Of a stretch of DNA of 64,000 nt, positions 35,321 to 44,064 are shown in pieces; the stretch's first letter is position 1; every line of letters begins with the position of its first letter. Source of the stretch: Candidatus Jordarchaeales archaeon (GTDB taxonomy: Archaea > Asgardarchaeota > Jordiarchaeia > Jordiarchaeales > Freyrarchaeaceae); assembly GCA_038889235.1 (NCBI GenBank), contig JAWAHN010000002.1, positions 230,288 to 294,287 on the forward strand, written 5' to 3'. Below the pieces are notes generated by a model. It saw only the letters and a list, made by a program, of their open reading frames with translations, was not told the origin of the DNA and searched no databases. A program made the translations under genes and the position numbers.

Positions 35321-36523
35321 ATGCCCCTTAGTCCCGACCGGCTTTTAAAGTACTACAACCTCACGAGAAACACCGAAATAGAAGCCATAAACCTCCACCC
35401 GATTCAAAGCGGAGGAAGAGCGGGGAACTATCCTGGGGTTGTTAAAGCAGTATTGAACTTCATAGACGGGTATAGCACGTGCGACTACTGTATTAAAGGT
35501 AGACTTAATGAAATCGAAACCCCTCCCCTACGCGACTTCCACAGCGACCTAGCAGAGTTCGTAGAAATGGACGAAGTACGCCTCCTACCCGGGTGCAGAC
35601 AGGCTCAATTTGCCACTTTCCACAGTCTAGCGAAACCCGGCGACTACATAGTTATTGACTCCTTAGCACACTATTCAACATACCTCTCCGCCGAGAGAGC
35701 TGGCCTAAAAATAGTCGAGGTCCCCAACACAGGCTTCCCTTATTTCGAAGTACCACCCGAACTCTACGCTGAAAAAATAGAAGAAGTCAAAAGGGAGACT
35801 GGAAAACCACCAGCCTTAGTCTTCCTCACTCACGTTGACTACTCTTATGGTAATCTCGCTGACGCCAAAAAGGTTGCAAGGATATCTCACGAGTATGATG
35901 TACCTTTCGTCCTAAACTGCGCATACACGGTAGGCAGAATGCCTGTCTCCGGACGGGAGCTGGAAGCCGACGTTATAACTGCCTCGCTGCATAAATCTTT
36001 TGCATCACCAGCTCCGTCTGGGCTCATCGCAGCTAAGGAAGAATATGCAAAACAAATATTCAGGAGATCTACGGTGAAAGGGGAGTGGAGTGGAAGGACG
36101 TTTCCCAACAAAGAAGTGGAGCTCCTAGGATGCACTCTTCCAGGATGCGTCGCTATAGGTGTAATGGCTGCATTTCCATATGTGGTTGAAAGAGTAAAAC
36201 ATTGGGATGAAGAAGTGAAGAAAGCTCGTTACTTCTCAAGCCAGTTAACGAGGATAGAAGGTGTCATCCAGCTCGGGCAGACCCCACACAACCACGACCT
36301 CCTTCACTTCGAAAGCTCCTCATTCTTCGAGATCGCTAAAAACCATCCTAGAAAAGGCTTCTTCCTCTATGACGAGTTGAAATCCCGAGGAATTGTAGGT
36401 GTTCAACCAGGGCTTTCGAAATCTTGGAAGTTATCAACTTATGGCCAAAGCTGGGAGAACGTTAAAAGGGCAGCCCAAGCATTTCTTGAAATAGCTGAAA
36501 AATACGGCATCCCTGTCTCGTGA
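35321..36523 (+). CDS. pscS: Sep-tRNA:Cys-tRNA synthase (SepCysS)
   Basis: PLP enzyme that turns O-phosphoseryl-tRNA(Cys) into cysteinyl-tRNA(Cys) using a sulphur donor. Family marks: opening with LNLHPIQ-type INLHPIQSGGRA, the essential pair CDYC (Cys54, Cys57), PLP lysine in SLHKSFASPAPSG (Lys225), and GCTLPGC (Cys271, Cys276) corresponding to the third catalytic cysteine. 400 residues is normal. ATG at 35321 has AAGGAGTGAG upstream. The partner SepRS is not in this window; presence implies the tRNA-dependent cysteine route. Confidence 0.92.
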   Translation: MPLSPDRLLKYYNLTRNTEIEAINLHPIQSGGRAGNYPGVVKAVLNFIDGYSTCDYCIKGRLNEIETPPLRDFHSDLAEFVEMDEVRLLPGCRQAQFATFHSLAKPGDYIVIDSLAHYSTYLSAERAGLKIVEVPNTGFPYFEVPPELYAEKIEEVKRETGKPPALVFLTHVDYSYGNLADAKKVARISHEYDVPFVLNCAYTVGRMPVSGRELEADVITASLHKSFASPAPSGLIAAKEEYAKQIFRRSTVKGEWSGRTFPNKEVELLGCTLPGCVAIGVMAAFPYVVERVKHWDEEVKKARYFSSQLTRIEGVIQLGQTPHNHDLLHFESSSFFEIAKNHPRKGFFLYDELKSRGIVGVQPGLSKSWKLSTYGQSWENVKRAAQAFLEIAEKYGIPVS

Positions 36524-36659
36524 ATTTCAGCCCAAGTTGGTCATGGTGTTTCAGAAAAATTTAAATCACATGTCTCAATATTTCACTTTTGACAGATCTT
36601 CCCAAAAACCTAAAGGTGAGGGAAGAAGTTAAAAGAAAAAAGGGAGTTGATTTAGCTCA

Positions 36660-36917
36660 ATGTTCTGTCCTAAAGATGGAGCCCTGATGACTCCTAAAAA
36701 GAAAGACGGTAAGACAGTTCTAGTTTGTAAAAAGTGTGGTTATGAGGCGCCGGTTTCTGATGATAAAAAGTACAAGCTGGTTGTAAAAATACCACATACG
36801 ACGAAAGATAAAATTGCGGTCGTTGAAAAAGAGATTAACCTTTCCTTCAAACAAGACGAGGAAGAGAGGGAAGAGCTCAAGAAGCAAGTGCTCGAGTTCC
36901 TCGCCGAAGAAAGTTGA
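36660..36917 (+). CDS. RPB9/TFS-type N-terminal zinc ribbon protein, lacking the C-terminal ribbon
   Basis: Starts MFCPKDGALM with a second knuckle VCKKCGYE, exactly the N-terminal zinc ribbon of archaeal TFS (TFIIS/RPC11-like cleavage factor). Normal TFS is about 105-110 residues and has a second ribbon carrying the catalytic DE dipeptide; here the 85-residue protein ends in a Lys/Glu-rich helix instead. It may bind RNA polymerase as an Rpb9-like or inhibitory factor without cleavage activity (inference). Confidence 0.72.
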   Translation: MFCPKDGALMTPKKKDGKTVLVCKKCGYEAPVSDDKKYKLVVKIPHTTKDKIAVVEKEINLSFKQDEEEREELKKQVLEFLAEES

Positions 36918-37034
36918 AAACCATCTTAACATCTTTTTGTTAGACTCTAAACTTTATTTTTAGATCACATCTTTCGTAACTATAGCGTTTTCCCCTAGTT
37001 TGCTCTCCTTACCTTAAATAGGAGGGTTGCGTTA

Positions 37035-37694
37035 GTGTCAGACTCGCTGAGGGAACATTTGCTCAGGGAAGTGGAACGCTGTATAGTGATGCTCAACGGC
37101 GGAGAGCTTGAAACGCTCATTAATAAATGTCTGGAGCGTGGTTTATCTGCTCTTGAAATACTAGATGCTATGGCGAGGGGTATGGAGGAAGTGGGGAGGA
37201 AATATGAAGCACAGGAATATTTTTTAAGTGAGCTTATTTTTAGTGGAGAAATTTTCAAGAAAGGAATGAAGTTGCTTGAACCGTATTTGAAAGGCGAATC
37301 GGTTGGAGAAACGAGAGGCGTCGTGGTCGTCGGTACGGTGATGAACGACCTGCACGATATAGGAAAAAACATTTTCATTACACTCCTGCTCGCCGCTGGG
37401 TTTAAAGTAGTCGACTTAGGAGTAGACGTTCCCCCGGAAAAGTTTGTTGAAGCAGTTAAGGAAAACGACGCCAGCATAGTCGGCATATCCGCCCTTCTGA
37501 CAAGCACCGCACCCGGAATACGCGAAGTCGTCAAACTGCTCGAAAAGGAGGGGTTAAGGGAAAAAGTCAAGGTAATAGTGGGTGGCGCCGCCCTAACGCA
37601 CGAAATGGCCAAGGAACTAGGAGCGGACGCTTACGCCGAGACAGCAGTTAAAGGAGTCGAAATATGTAAAAAATGGGCAGCAGGTAGTGTTTAG
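37035..37694 (+). CDS. Corrinoid (B12-binding) protein of methyltransferase systems
   Basis: Two domains: a helical cap (1-90) and a Rossmann-like cobalamin-binding domain with the base-off motif DLHDIG (D105-x-H107-x-x-G110), VGISALLTST and VIVGGAALT. Such MtaC/MtbC/MtgB-type proteins shuttle methyl groups between a substrate-specific methyltransferase and a second carrier. No methyltransferase or reactivase gene is adjacent, so the substrate is unknown. GTG start behind AGGAGGGT. Confidence 0.87.
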   Translation: MSDSLREHLLREVERCIVMLNGGELETLINKCLERGLSALEILDAMARGMEEVGRKYEAQEYFLSELIFSGEIFKKGMKLLEPYLKGESVGETRGVVVVGTVMNDLHDIGKNIFITLLLAAGFKVVDLGVDVPPEKFVEAVKENDASIVGISALLTSTAPGIREVVKLLEKEGLREKVKVIVGGAALTHEMAKELGADAYAETAVKGVEICKKWAAGSV

Positions 37695-37698
37695 TCCA

Positions 37699-38634
37699 TT
37701 ACCCTTCTCTCTTTTCCGGGTTCGTTAACTTAAACACTCCTCCTACCTGCCTTAGTATCTCAAATGCTTCGGTAGGTATAATGTACTTTTTCGAGTCCTT
37801 ATCGCTTATCTTAGTGAGAGTTTCAAGGTACTGGAGTGCCATTGTTTTTTCATCTATCCTCCTAGCTGTCTCCATAATTCTTTCCAAAGATTGGGCATAC
37901 CCTTCAGCTCTGAGAATGGTGGCCTGCTTTCTACCCTCCGCCCTTAGACTCAAAGCTTTCCTTTTAGCCTCTGCTCTTGTGATCATCGCCTGCTTTTCAC
38001 CCTCAGCGATAAGGATAGCAGACTCCCTTTTCCCATCAGCTTCGGTGACCATAGCTCTTCTGACCCGCTCAGCCTCCATTTGCCGTATCATTGCATCCAG
38101 CACGGATGCAGGAGGCAGTATCTCCCTGATCTCAACCCCAGTGATTTTGACTCCCCATCTGACAGTAATTTCGTCAAGTTTTTCCTGGAGAATCGTGTTT
38201 ATGCGCTCCCTTTCAGCAAGAACTTGGTCAAGATATATGTCGCCTATGACGGCCCTCAAAGTGGTCTGAGCAACCCCTATGGCGGCAAACCTCCAGTTTT
38301 CAACTTTAATAACCGAGTCTATCGGAGAAACAACTTTGTAGTATATTAAGACGTCTACATCGACTGGAGCATTATCCTTTGTTATACACCTTTGGTATGG
38401 CACGTCAAAGTAATCCTCTCGCAAATCCACTTTTATCATTTTGTCAATGAAGGGAATCAAGAATATTATTCCCGGCCCCTTCTCTTTCGGAAGCACTCTC
38501 CCCAGCCTGAATACTACACCTCTCTCATACTCTCGTAAAACCCTCAACCCGCTCAAGAGAATCATTAATACTATGAATGCGAAAACCAAGAAGGCAACAA
38601 TAATAGATGTCGCATCTGCCTGAAGTGGAAACAT
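37699..38634 (-). CDS. Stomatin/prohibitin (SPFH) family membrane protein
   Basis: N-terminal transmembrane segment (about 8-30), SPFH domain (REYERGVVFRLGR, GPGIIFLIPFID, TTLRAVIGDIYLDQVLAERE), then a coiled coil with repeated AEG/EA(K/E) patterns and a short C-terminal globular tail. Slipin-like archaeal proteins form membrane oligomers and are often partnered with NfeD proteases; no NfeD gene is next to it here. Convergent with the corrinoid gene. Confidence 0.88.
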   Translation of the reverse strand: MFPLQADATSIIVAFLVFAFIVLMILLSGLRVLREYERGVVFRLGRVLPKEKGPGIIFLIPFIDKMIKVDLREDYFDVPYQRCITKDNAPVDVDVLIYYKVVSPIDSVIKVENWRFAAIGVAQTTLRAVIGDIYLDQVLAERERINTILQEKLDEITVRWGVKITGVEIREILPPASVLDAMIRQMEAERVRRAMVTEADGKRESAILIAEGEKQAMITRAEAKRKALSLRAEGRKQATILRAEGYAQSLERIMETARRIDEKTMALQYLETLTKISDKDSKKYIIPTEAFEILRQVGGVFKLTNPEKREG

Positions 38635-39125
38635 TCAGTACCCCCTCCGGATAGAAGGGGGTCTTAAGCAGATAAAAATTTTATGGAAAGGCTTGCTTCC
38701 TCCACTACAAAGCATTTCTCACATCACACTTTTAAACGCGCCATTATCACTTTTACGTTAGTCAAGCCCCTAAAACTAGTGTTTCAAATTAGGGACCACT
38801 TTACTTCAGTTTAATTTATAAGGTTCTGAACCACTTCTTCGTTTTTAGTACCACAGGCTGTTGAAGCCAAAAAAGTGACAACATGAACCAAATGACTTTT
38901 CAATAGCCCTCGTCTATTGCTAAGAAATAATGGCGCCGTTTTCGTCTTCATTTTCTTAACTTTTCAACCTTTCTAGGAGTTTTCACCAAACCAGCTTTAC
39001 ATCCTTAAGATATTAAAAAAGTTATTAAACACCTGGAAAATTTTATATGTCTTGATGAACTCCCGCCTACCTCCGGGTCTATGATGTCTCATCGACCTCG
39101 ATTACACTAACCGAGGGAGGTAAGT
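38635..39125 (+). promoter_or_regulatory. Intergenic region with promoter and SD-overlapping hairpin ahead of the 848-aa gene
   Basis: 491 bases without a gene. TTTTATATG (39041-39049) is a good TATA box; the transcript would start near 39070, leaving a leader of about 55 bases. That leader contains CCTCG (39096-39100) and CGAGG (39112-39116) with an 11-base loop; the 3' arm overlaps the GAGGGAGGT ribosome binding site, so folding could hide it. Nothing else recognised. Confidence 0.45.
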
Positions 39126-41672
39126 TTGCTCGTTATCGACTTTGATGGGCGCAAAGACGAAATCTATGTTATAGATGCAGACGTCCAAGTTGGGGTGAGC
39201 TCCGATAAAGTTAGCAAAAGTTACAACTTAGACGAGTTGCAAGTTTTTGTAAAGAAGCTTGAAGGAGAGCTTCTCCTTAAAAGCGCGCTCCTCAAAAACA
39301 AGACAGTCAAATTTAACCCAACAATTCCCCTCGGTTTGAAGGAAATTCATCCAAAAGTTTTTAGTGGATTCGTTGACGAGTTTTTCGTCTCCCCGTTCGT
39401 TACAAGAATATCCTTTAGTGGTGGAGAAGTGGAGTTTCTGTCCCAGGAAATTTCCCGGAACAACGTATTAATGCTCAAGTGGCTTCAAAGCTTCAACGCG
39501 TTTAATTCGCTTCCTTTCAGGTATGTTCTTCCATCCGAAGTCCCGGACATAGCGTACATTGTCTCAGAAGGTTATAGAGGTGTGCGAACTAAGTTTGACA
39601 ACATTTCGTGGATCACAACCTTGTACTCCGACCTCTCTTACTTCAAGATGCCGTTAATCGTCGAAGTATTCAAAAGGCATGAGTTAGATTTGTTGGAAAA
39701 GTTTGTCGAGCAGAACGAGAGCAGCGGCCGTCTAGAAAACCCGATAATCGTCATCCCATACTTAAAGGAACAAGTAAAGTTCAACCTCTATGGCTTCATG
39801 GGTGTAAAAAATGTTTTTCTTTGCACCTCCCCTCTGCAAATAACTACATTGAAACAATTAATTTACAATCTTAGCGAGATTGACAGCGAGTGGTTTAAAC
39901 ACATAATCTTCGGGTCTGGTTTCCCCTATTCCAGCATTCGGGATGTTGTGAACAGTGTTGTCCTCCTCCTCGATGAAGACCTTCCCGGCGGTCTGAGAGC
40001 ATTTAAGTGGATTATGGGGCTTAATGCACTATCCTTCCTTCCTCCGAAAGCACGCCGTGAAGGCGATATAGAAACAGGTGAGATTTGTGTTGTTGCCGAG
40101 GGTGACGTGGCCAAAACGCTTGTTTCCTCCCTCAAAAGAGTGATACTTCATGCCGTAAACAGGAACTCTTTGCATTTGGACAGCTGCGACTGCCTAGCAG
40201 TTTTGGATCGCGAGTGCGTGGACTTGAATAAATGCTTTTTCACCTTTTCATCTATTAAAGAAAAGAAGTTTGGCAGTATACTCTTTCTACTAGAAGAGAA
40301 CGGCGAAACTGCTACTATACTCCTAGTACGACAGGAAGTTGCCAGAAGGTCAAGAAGCAGGTTCTTAAGCGACTTTCTTGAACAACCAGAAATACAGGCG
40401 GCTATTCTAAATGCATCTAAACTTACATCCAATACCGACGTAGAAAACTGGTTGAAATGGTTAATTGAGCACTATAAGGAAAGAGGCATAGTAAACTATG
40501 AAGACATAAACGTATTTACAGTTCATACATTCGACTTAAAGGACAGGGTCGCCTTAATGAACGAAGAAGACATGCGTTTCCTCAACCTGAAAGAAGGTGA
40601 CTTGATAGTATCAAGAACAACCCTAACCGGAGACTGGTACATAGTCCCTGTAAAAGTAGGAGAGAATGTTCCAGGAGGCTCATTATGGGTTGACGAGAAA
40701 GTAATAAACACTTGGTATGTTTTCGAAGGAGATACCGTTAGAGTTGAAAAATTTGAGGGCGTCATACACCCCCTCAAGGAAGTAGTCCTAGTTTCCGATG
40801 AAGCAGGCAAAATAGCTGAAATCAAAGAAAGTGTTGAGAGTATACTAGACGGCATTATTGTAGGGCAAAACTCTCGCATCGTTCTCCTAACAGAGAACGA
40901 CATGCCCCACGTTGTGACGGTTGCAAAATTTGACCCAGCACATCTAACTGCAGGACTAGTTAAGAGGGGAGAAACGAGAATAAGTCTCCTTCCTAAGAGT
41001 GCCTTTACTCCTTACAACCTCATCTTAATAATAGACTTCACGGAAACCATGGGTAAATGCGCTCCTGTAGCAGTGGACCCCGCCGTAATTGATGAAATAA
41101 AACACCTAACCCCCATAAGCGCCGAGGGGCTTCCTGGAGAAGCCAATTGTGCTCTAGCTGCCTCCCTCGCGCTTTCCTACCTCTTAACAAAAATAGTTAA
41201 AGTTAGCAATTTGAGCAAGGTGTTCCTGCTCACTTGCTCGGACGAAGTAAGCAAGTTCTCTCTGCTTGAGGGGCGAAAAGTTTCCTCATACCTCGAGATA
41301 ACTCCTCAAAAGCAGAACGTCGCGCTAAAAATACTCATTTCGCATATTTTTGATAAGTGCAAACACGGGTGTAAGGGTAATGTCAAGCTTTCTGAGGCAG
41401 CAAACGAGATAAAAAATCTGATAGAAAGTGTAAAGGACGGGAATACTTTCCTCGTTCTCTTCGTAATTCCAGGCGAAAGACTCGAAGAAGCATTAAAAGC
41501 AACCGAGCACCTTAAAGGAGATAATAGAGTTAAGGTTGTTTTCATAAGCATAGAGTCCGTGGGATCAGCTCAAGAAGTGAAAGACAGTATATGCATACGC
41601 GAGGTAAAACCTGAAACGCTTAACGAAGCAATTAAACATTTACTCAGCACAACATTCCTTCACAAGTCGTAA
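39126..41672 (+). CDS. Fused, degenerate amidohydrolase-Cdc48N-vWA protein
   Basis: 848 residues. By eye, residues 1-310 align with the amidohydrolase at 25394 (YVIDADVQVG for YVVDAHHHLG, GYRGVRTKF for GLRGVKLHP, IIFGSGFPY for IIFGTDFPY), 311-455 with its unknown C-terminal domain, about 465-545 with the double-psi barrel of the 26937 gene, and 630-845 with its vWA domain (IIDFTETMG in place of LIDVSRSML). All amidohydrolase metal ligands and the MIDAS serines are replaced, so it is probably catalytically inactive and structural or regulatory. TTG start behind GGAGGT. Confidence 0.7.
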   Translation: MLVIDFDGRKDEIYVIDADVQVGVSSDKVSKSYNLDELQVFVKKLEGELLLKSALLKNKTVKFNPTIPLGLKEIHPKVFSGFVDEFFVSPFVTRISFSGGEVEFLSQEISRNNVLMLKWLQSFNAFNSLPFRYVLPSEVPDIAYIVSEGYRGVRTKFDNISWITTLYSDLSYFKMPLIVEVFKRHELDLLEKFVEQNESSGRLENPIIVIPYLKEQVKFNLYGFMGVKNVFLCTSPLQITTLKQLIYNLSEIDSEWFKHIIFGSGFPYSSIRDVVNSVVLLLDEDLPGGLRAFKWIMGLNALSFLPPKARREGDIETGEICVVAEGDVAKTLVSSLKRVILHAVNRNSLHLDSCDCLAVLDRECVDLNKCFFTFSSIKEKKFGSILFLLEENGETATILLVRQEVARRSRSRFLSDFLEQPEIQAAILNASKLTSNTDVENWLKWLIEHYKERGIVNYEDINVFTVHTFDLKDRVALMNEEDMRFLNLKEGDLIVSRTTLTGDWYIVPVKVGENVPGGSLWVDEKVINTWYVFEGDTVRVEKFEGVIHPLKEVVLVSDEAGKIAEIKESVESILDGIIVGQNSRIVLLTENDMPHVVTVAKFDPAHLTAGLVKRGETRISLLPKSAFTPYNLILIIDFTETMGKCAPVAVDPAVIDEIKHLTPISAEGLPGEANCALAASLALSYLLTKIVKVSNLSKVFLLTCSDEVSKFSLLEGRKVSSYLEITPQKQNVALKILISHIFDKCKHGCKGNVKLSEAANEIKNLIESVKDGNTFLVLFVIPGERLEEALKATEHLKGDNRVKVVFISIESVGSAQEVKDSICIREVKPETLNEAIKHLLSTTFLHKS

Positions 41673-41744
41673 TTTAAGAAAAAATTTATTGAAGCATCCC
41701 TACACATACTTATTGTGTGACTTCGACTTTGGAGGACACTTGAA

Positions 41745-42779
41745 ATGTCAAGCGATGTAGAGCTAGAGTTCGAGCCGTGGAGCAGGAGGTCCATTATCGC
41801 CGGCACCTCTTATGCTGTCCAAATTGGCAAAATAGGTGGAGAATGGGCGGTTTGCATATTTAGAGGGAAAGAAGTCATAGCTGTCAAGAAAACCGGAACC
41901 CTAGATATAAACGTGTTAACTTCAATTATCTATAGCAGTCTCGCGACTCCTCCATCTCACTATGCCATTATGAAAGCCCTAAGCAACATAATCACAGAAG
42001 CTAAAGTCAGACAGACACCTTTAGCTCCGCCGTCAACGCAAAAACAAGTTCCACAACCACTCCCCTCACAAGAGGCTGTACCACGAGAAGAGGAAATTTT
42101 GTCCAAAGAACTCCCAGTACCCACAGTTAAAGTCGAGGAAGAAGTGCGAGAAAAACCTCTCGAAATAATTGTCCAGGAACCCCAAAAAGTTAGCGAAGCT
42201 GCGGTTGAACAGGTAACCACTTACCCAATGCTATCCAAAGAGTCTGAAATTACGATAGAGAAGAAGGAAGTAGTTGAGGAAAAGAAAGTATCTACAATAG
42301 AAGACATTTCCTTTCCAGAAAAATGGGAGAAAACTGTTTCAAGTCTTATGTTGCTTTGGAGCATAGCGGTATCATTTATTACGGAGAAAGCGAAGAAAAA
42401 AGCCGACGAACTCTGGAGCCACTACCGCTCTTTGATACGGGAGTCGTGGAGTAAAGTTAAAGAAACCGACTTCAAGAAACTCATGAACCTACTTATCTCC
42501 CAGTGTCGCTTCATGGGAGCTAACGTTGTTAAAATTGAAAAATTCACTGAAAGCTACCTAGAGTCAGACATAGAGTGTTTAGCGTCAATCTTCAAGGAAA
42601 GATATAGAAACATTCTGAATCTTCCACCAGAGTTCCCATGCATCATATGCCAGATGAGAGGAGAAGAAATCGGAAAGCTTCACGGTTTAAAAATAGAGAT
42701 TGTGGTGAAAGACAACGGGTGTAAAATAAAAGCTCAAGCTCCATCTGTAAGAGAAACCAGCGAGCTTATCGTGATATAA
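41745..42779 (+). CDS. Unknown protein with Pro/Glu-rich linker, partner of the fused gene
   Basis: 344 residues. 1-90: compact alpha/beta part (SYAVQIGKIGGEWAVCIFRGKEVIAVKK). 95-195: Pro-, Gln-, Val- and Glu-rich low-complexity linker. 196-344: helical then alpha/beta domain with CQFMG-like SQCRFMGANVV and a CIICQM motif. No family recognised. It follows the 848-aa gene by 72 bases with its own GGAGGA site and is probably co-transcribed, so it may be another component of that system. Confidence 0.55.
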   Translation: MSSDVELEFEPWSRRSIIAGTSYAVQIGKIGGEWAVCIFRGKEVIAVKKTGTLDINVLTSIIYSSLATPPSHYAIMKALSNIITEAKVRQTPLAPPSTQKQVPQPLPSQEAVPREEEILSKELPVPTVKVEEEVREKPLEIIVQEPQKVSEAAVEQVTTYPMLSKESEITIEKKEVVEEKKVSTIEDISFPEKWEKTVSSLMLLWSIAVSFITEKAKKKADELWSHYRSLIRESWSKVKETDFKKLMNLLISQCRFMGANVVKIEKFTESYLESDIECLASIFKERYRNILNLPPEFPCIICQMRGEEIGKLHGLKIEIVVKDNGCKIKAQAPSVRETSELIVI

Positions 42780-42847
42780 TCTATCTCTTCTTTGTCTCAT
42801 TAGATATCAACGTGTTCCCGCGGGGAGTTCACCCCTTTTTTATTCTA

Positions 42848-44038
42848 TCAACTACTTTCGAGGACGAATTCTTCAATTTTGTTGAAAGCTTCCTCTAGAA
42901 TTTCTATGGGCGGCAGAAATACTATTCTCACGTGGTTTTTCCCCTGTTCTCCGAAGCCGGAGCCATGCACTATGAGCACACCCTTACTCCTAAGAAGTCC
43001 CTCCACAAACTTTTCATCACTGCCCCACTCATCAACATCAATTTTCGGGAATATGTAAAATGCCCCCCGGGGCATCTCACATCGAACATTTGGAATCTCG
43101 CTCAAGCGTTTAAACGAATAATCTCTTCTTTCCCTCAACTTCGAAACCATTTCTTTAATGTGTTCTTTAGAGCCGTTAAGCGCTGCAACCCCGGCAATCT
43201 GCGCCGGAATGTTTACTGAAAGTCTCATTCGCGCCATCTTCATGACGCCTTCCTTAACTTCGCTCAACAAGTTTTCTGGATCGTAAAAGTAGACATAACC
43301 CAACCTCCAACCAGTAATCAGGTAAGTTTTTGAGAGGCCGTTAAGCCCTATCACCGGAACGTCGTTTGAAAGAGACGCTGTGCTCCTGAACCCTCCATCG
43401 TAAACTATTAAGTCATATATTTCATCGGAAATCACTGGAATTTCGTACTCACCAGCAATATCCAACACTCCTTTCACTATCTTATCTGAATAAACAGCGC
43501 CTGAAGGATTGTTAGGATTAATCAAGACTATAGCTTTCACTTTTTCTCCCATCTTCTTCCTTATGTCATCAATGTCAGGTATCCAGCCGTCATCTTCAAT
43601 ACACCTATACTTTTTCACACTAATCCCGTTAAGGAAGGCATAAGAAATGTACGGGGGATACGAGGGATCAGGAACTAAAATCTCATCTCCAATATCGGCT
43701 ATCGACGGTAGGACAAGCTGAATTCCCTCAGAAACCCCAGCCGTAACGAGGACGTCGTCGGGCATCAGCCCTCTTACCCCATTAACCTCCCGCTCCTTCT
43801 TGCATATAGCTTCCCTAAGTTCTAGGATCCCCTCAGAAGGAGCATAGTAAGTGTATCCTTTCATCGCAGCGCTAGCAAACGCCTCCCTTATGTGAAGGGG
43901 TGTTTCAAAGTAGAGGGCCGGGTCACCTATATTCAAATATATTATCTTTTTTCCTTCCCTTTCTAGCTGTTTAGCGTGATTTACAAGGTCCCTTATCGCA
44001 TAGTTTATCATCGTAACTCTCTTACTGCCTATGAACAA
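42848..44038 (-). CDS. Aminotransferase class I/II (alanine/aspartate type)
   Basis: Fold-type I PLP aminotransferase: NIGDPALYFETP, INPNNPSGAVY, ISDEIYDLIVYD, PLP lysine in NGLSKTYLITGWRLGY, and the C-terminal arginine region NHVRIVFL. The wording is closest to archaeal alanine or broad-specificity aminotransferases. 396 residues. TTG start with GGAGGAG upstream. Next to an AsnB-like gene in the same orientation, which may point to amino-acid metabolism. Confidence 0.88.
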   Translation of the reverse strand: MFIGSKRVTMINYAIRDLVNHAKQLEREGKKIIYLNIGDPALYFETPLHIREAFASAAMKGYTYYAPSEGILELREAICKKEREVNGVRGLMPDDVLVTAGVSEGIQLVLPSIADIGDEILVPDPSYPPYISYAFLNGISVKKYRCIEDDGWIPDIDDIRKKMGEKVKAIVLINPNNPSGAVYSDKIVKGVLDIAGEYEIPVISDEIYDLIVYDGGFRSTASLSNDVPVIGLNGLSKTYLITGWRLGYVYFYDPENLLSEVKEGVMKMARMRLSVNIPAQIAGVAALNGSKEHIKEMVSKLRERRDYSFKRLSEIPNVRCEMPRGAFYIFPKIDVDEWGSDEKFVEGLLRSKGVLIVHGSGFGEQGKNHVRIVFLPPIEILEEAFNKIEEFVLESS

Positions 44039-44064
44039 GCGTGCTCCTCCGTTTTTTAATTCAA

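Noticed and set aside
28460-36523. Functional link between the GCS2-like ligase and cysteine synthesis
   Set aside because: Neighbourhood only; no gene for glutathione-like thiol synthesis accompanies it, so it was not claimed.
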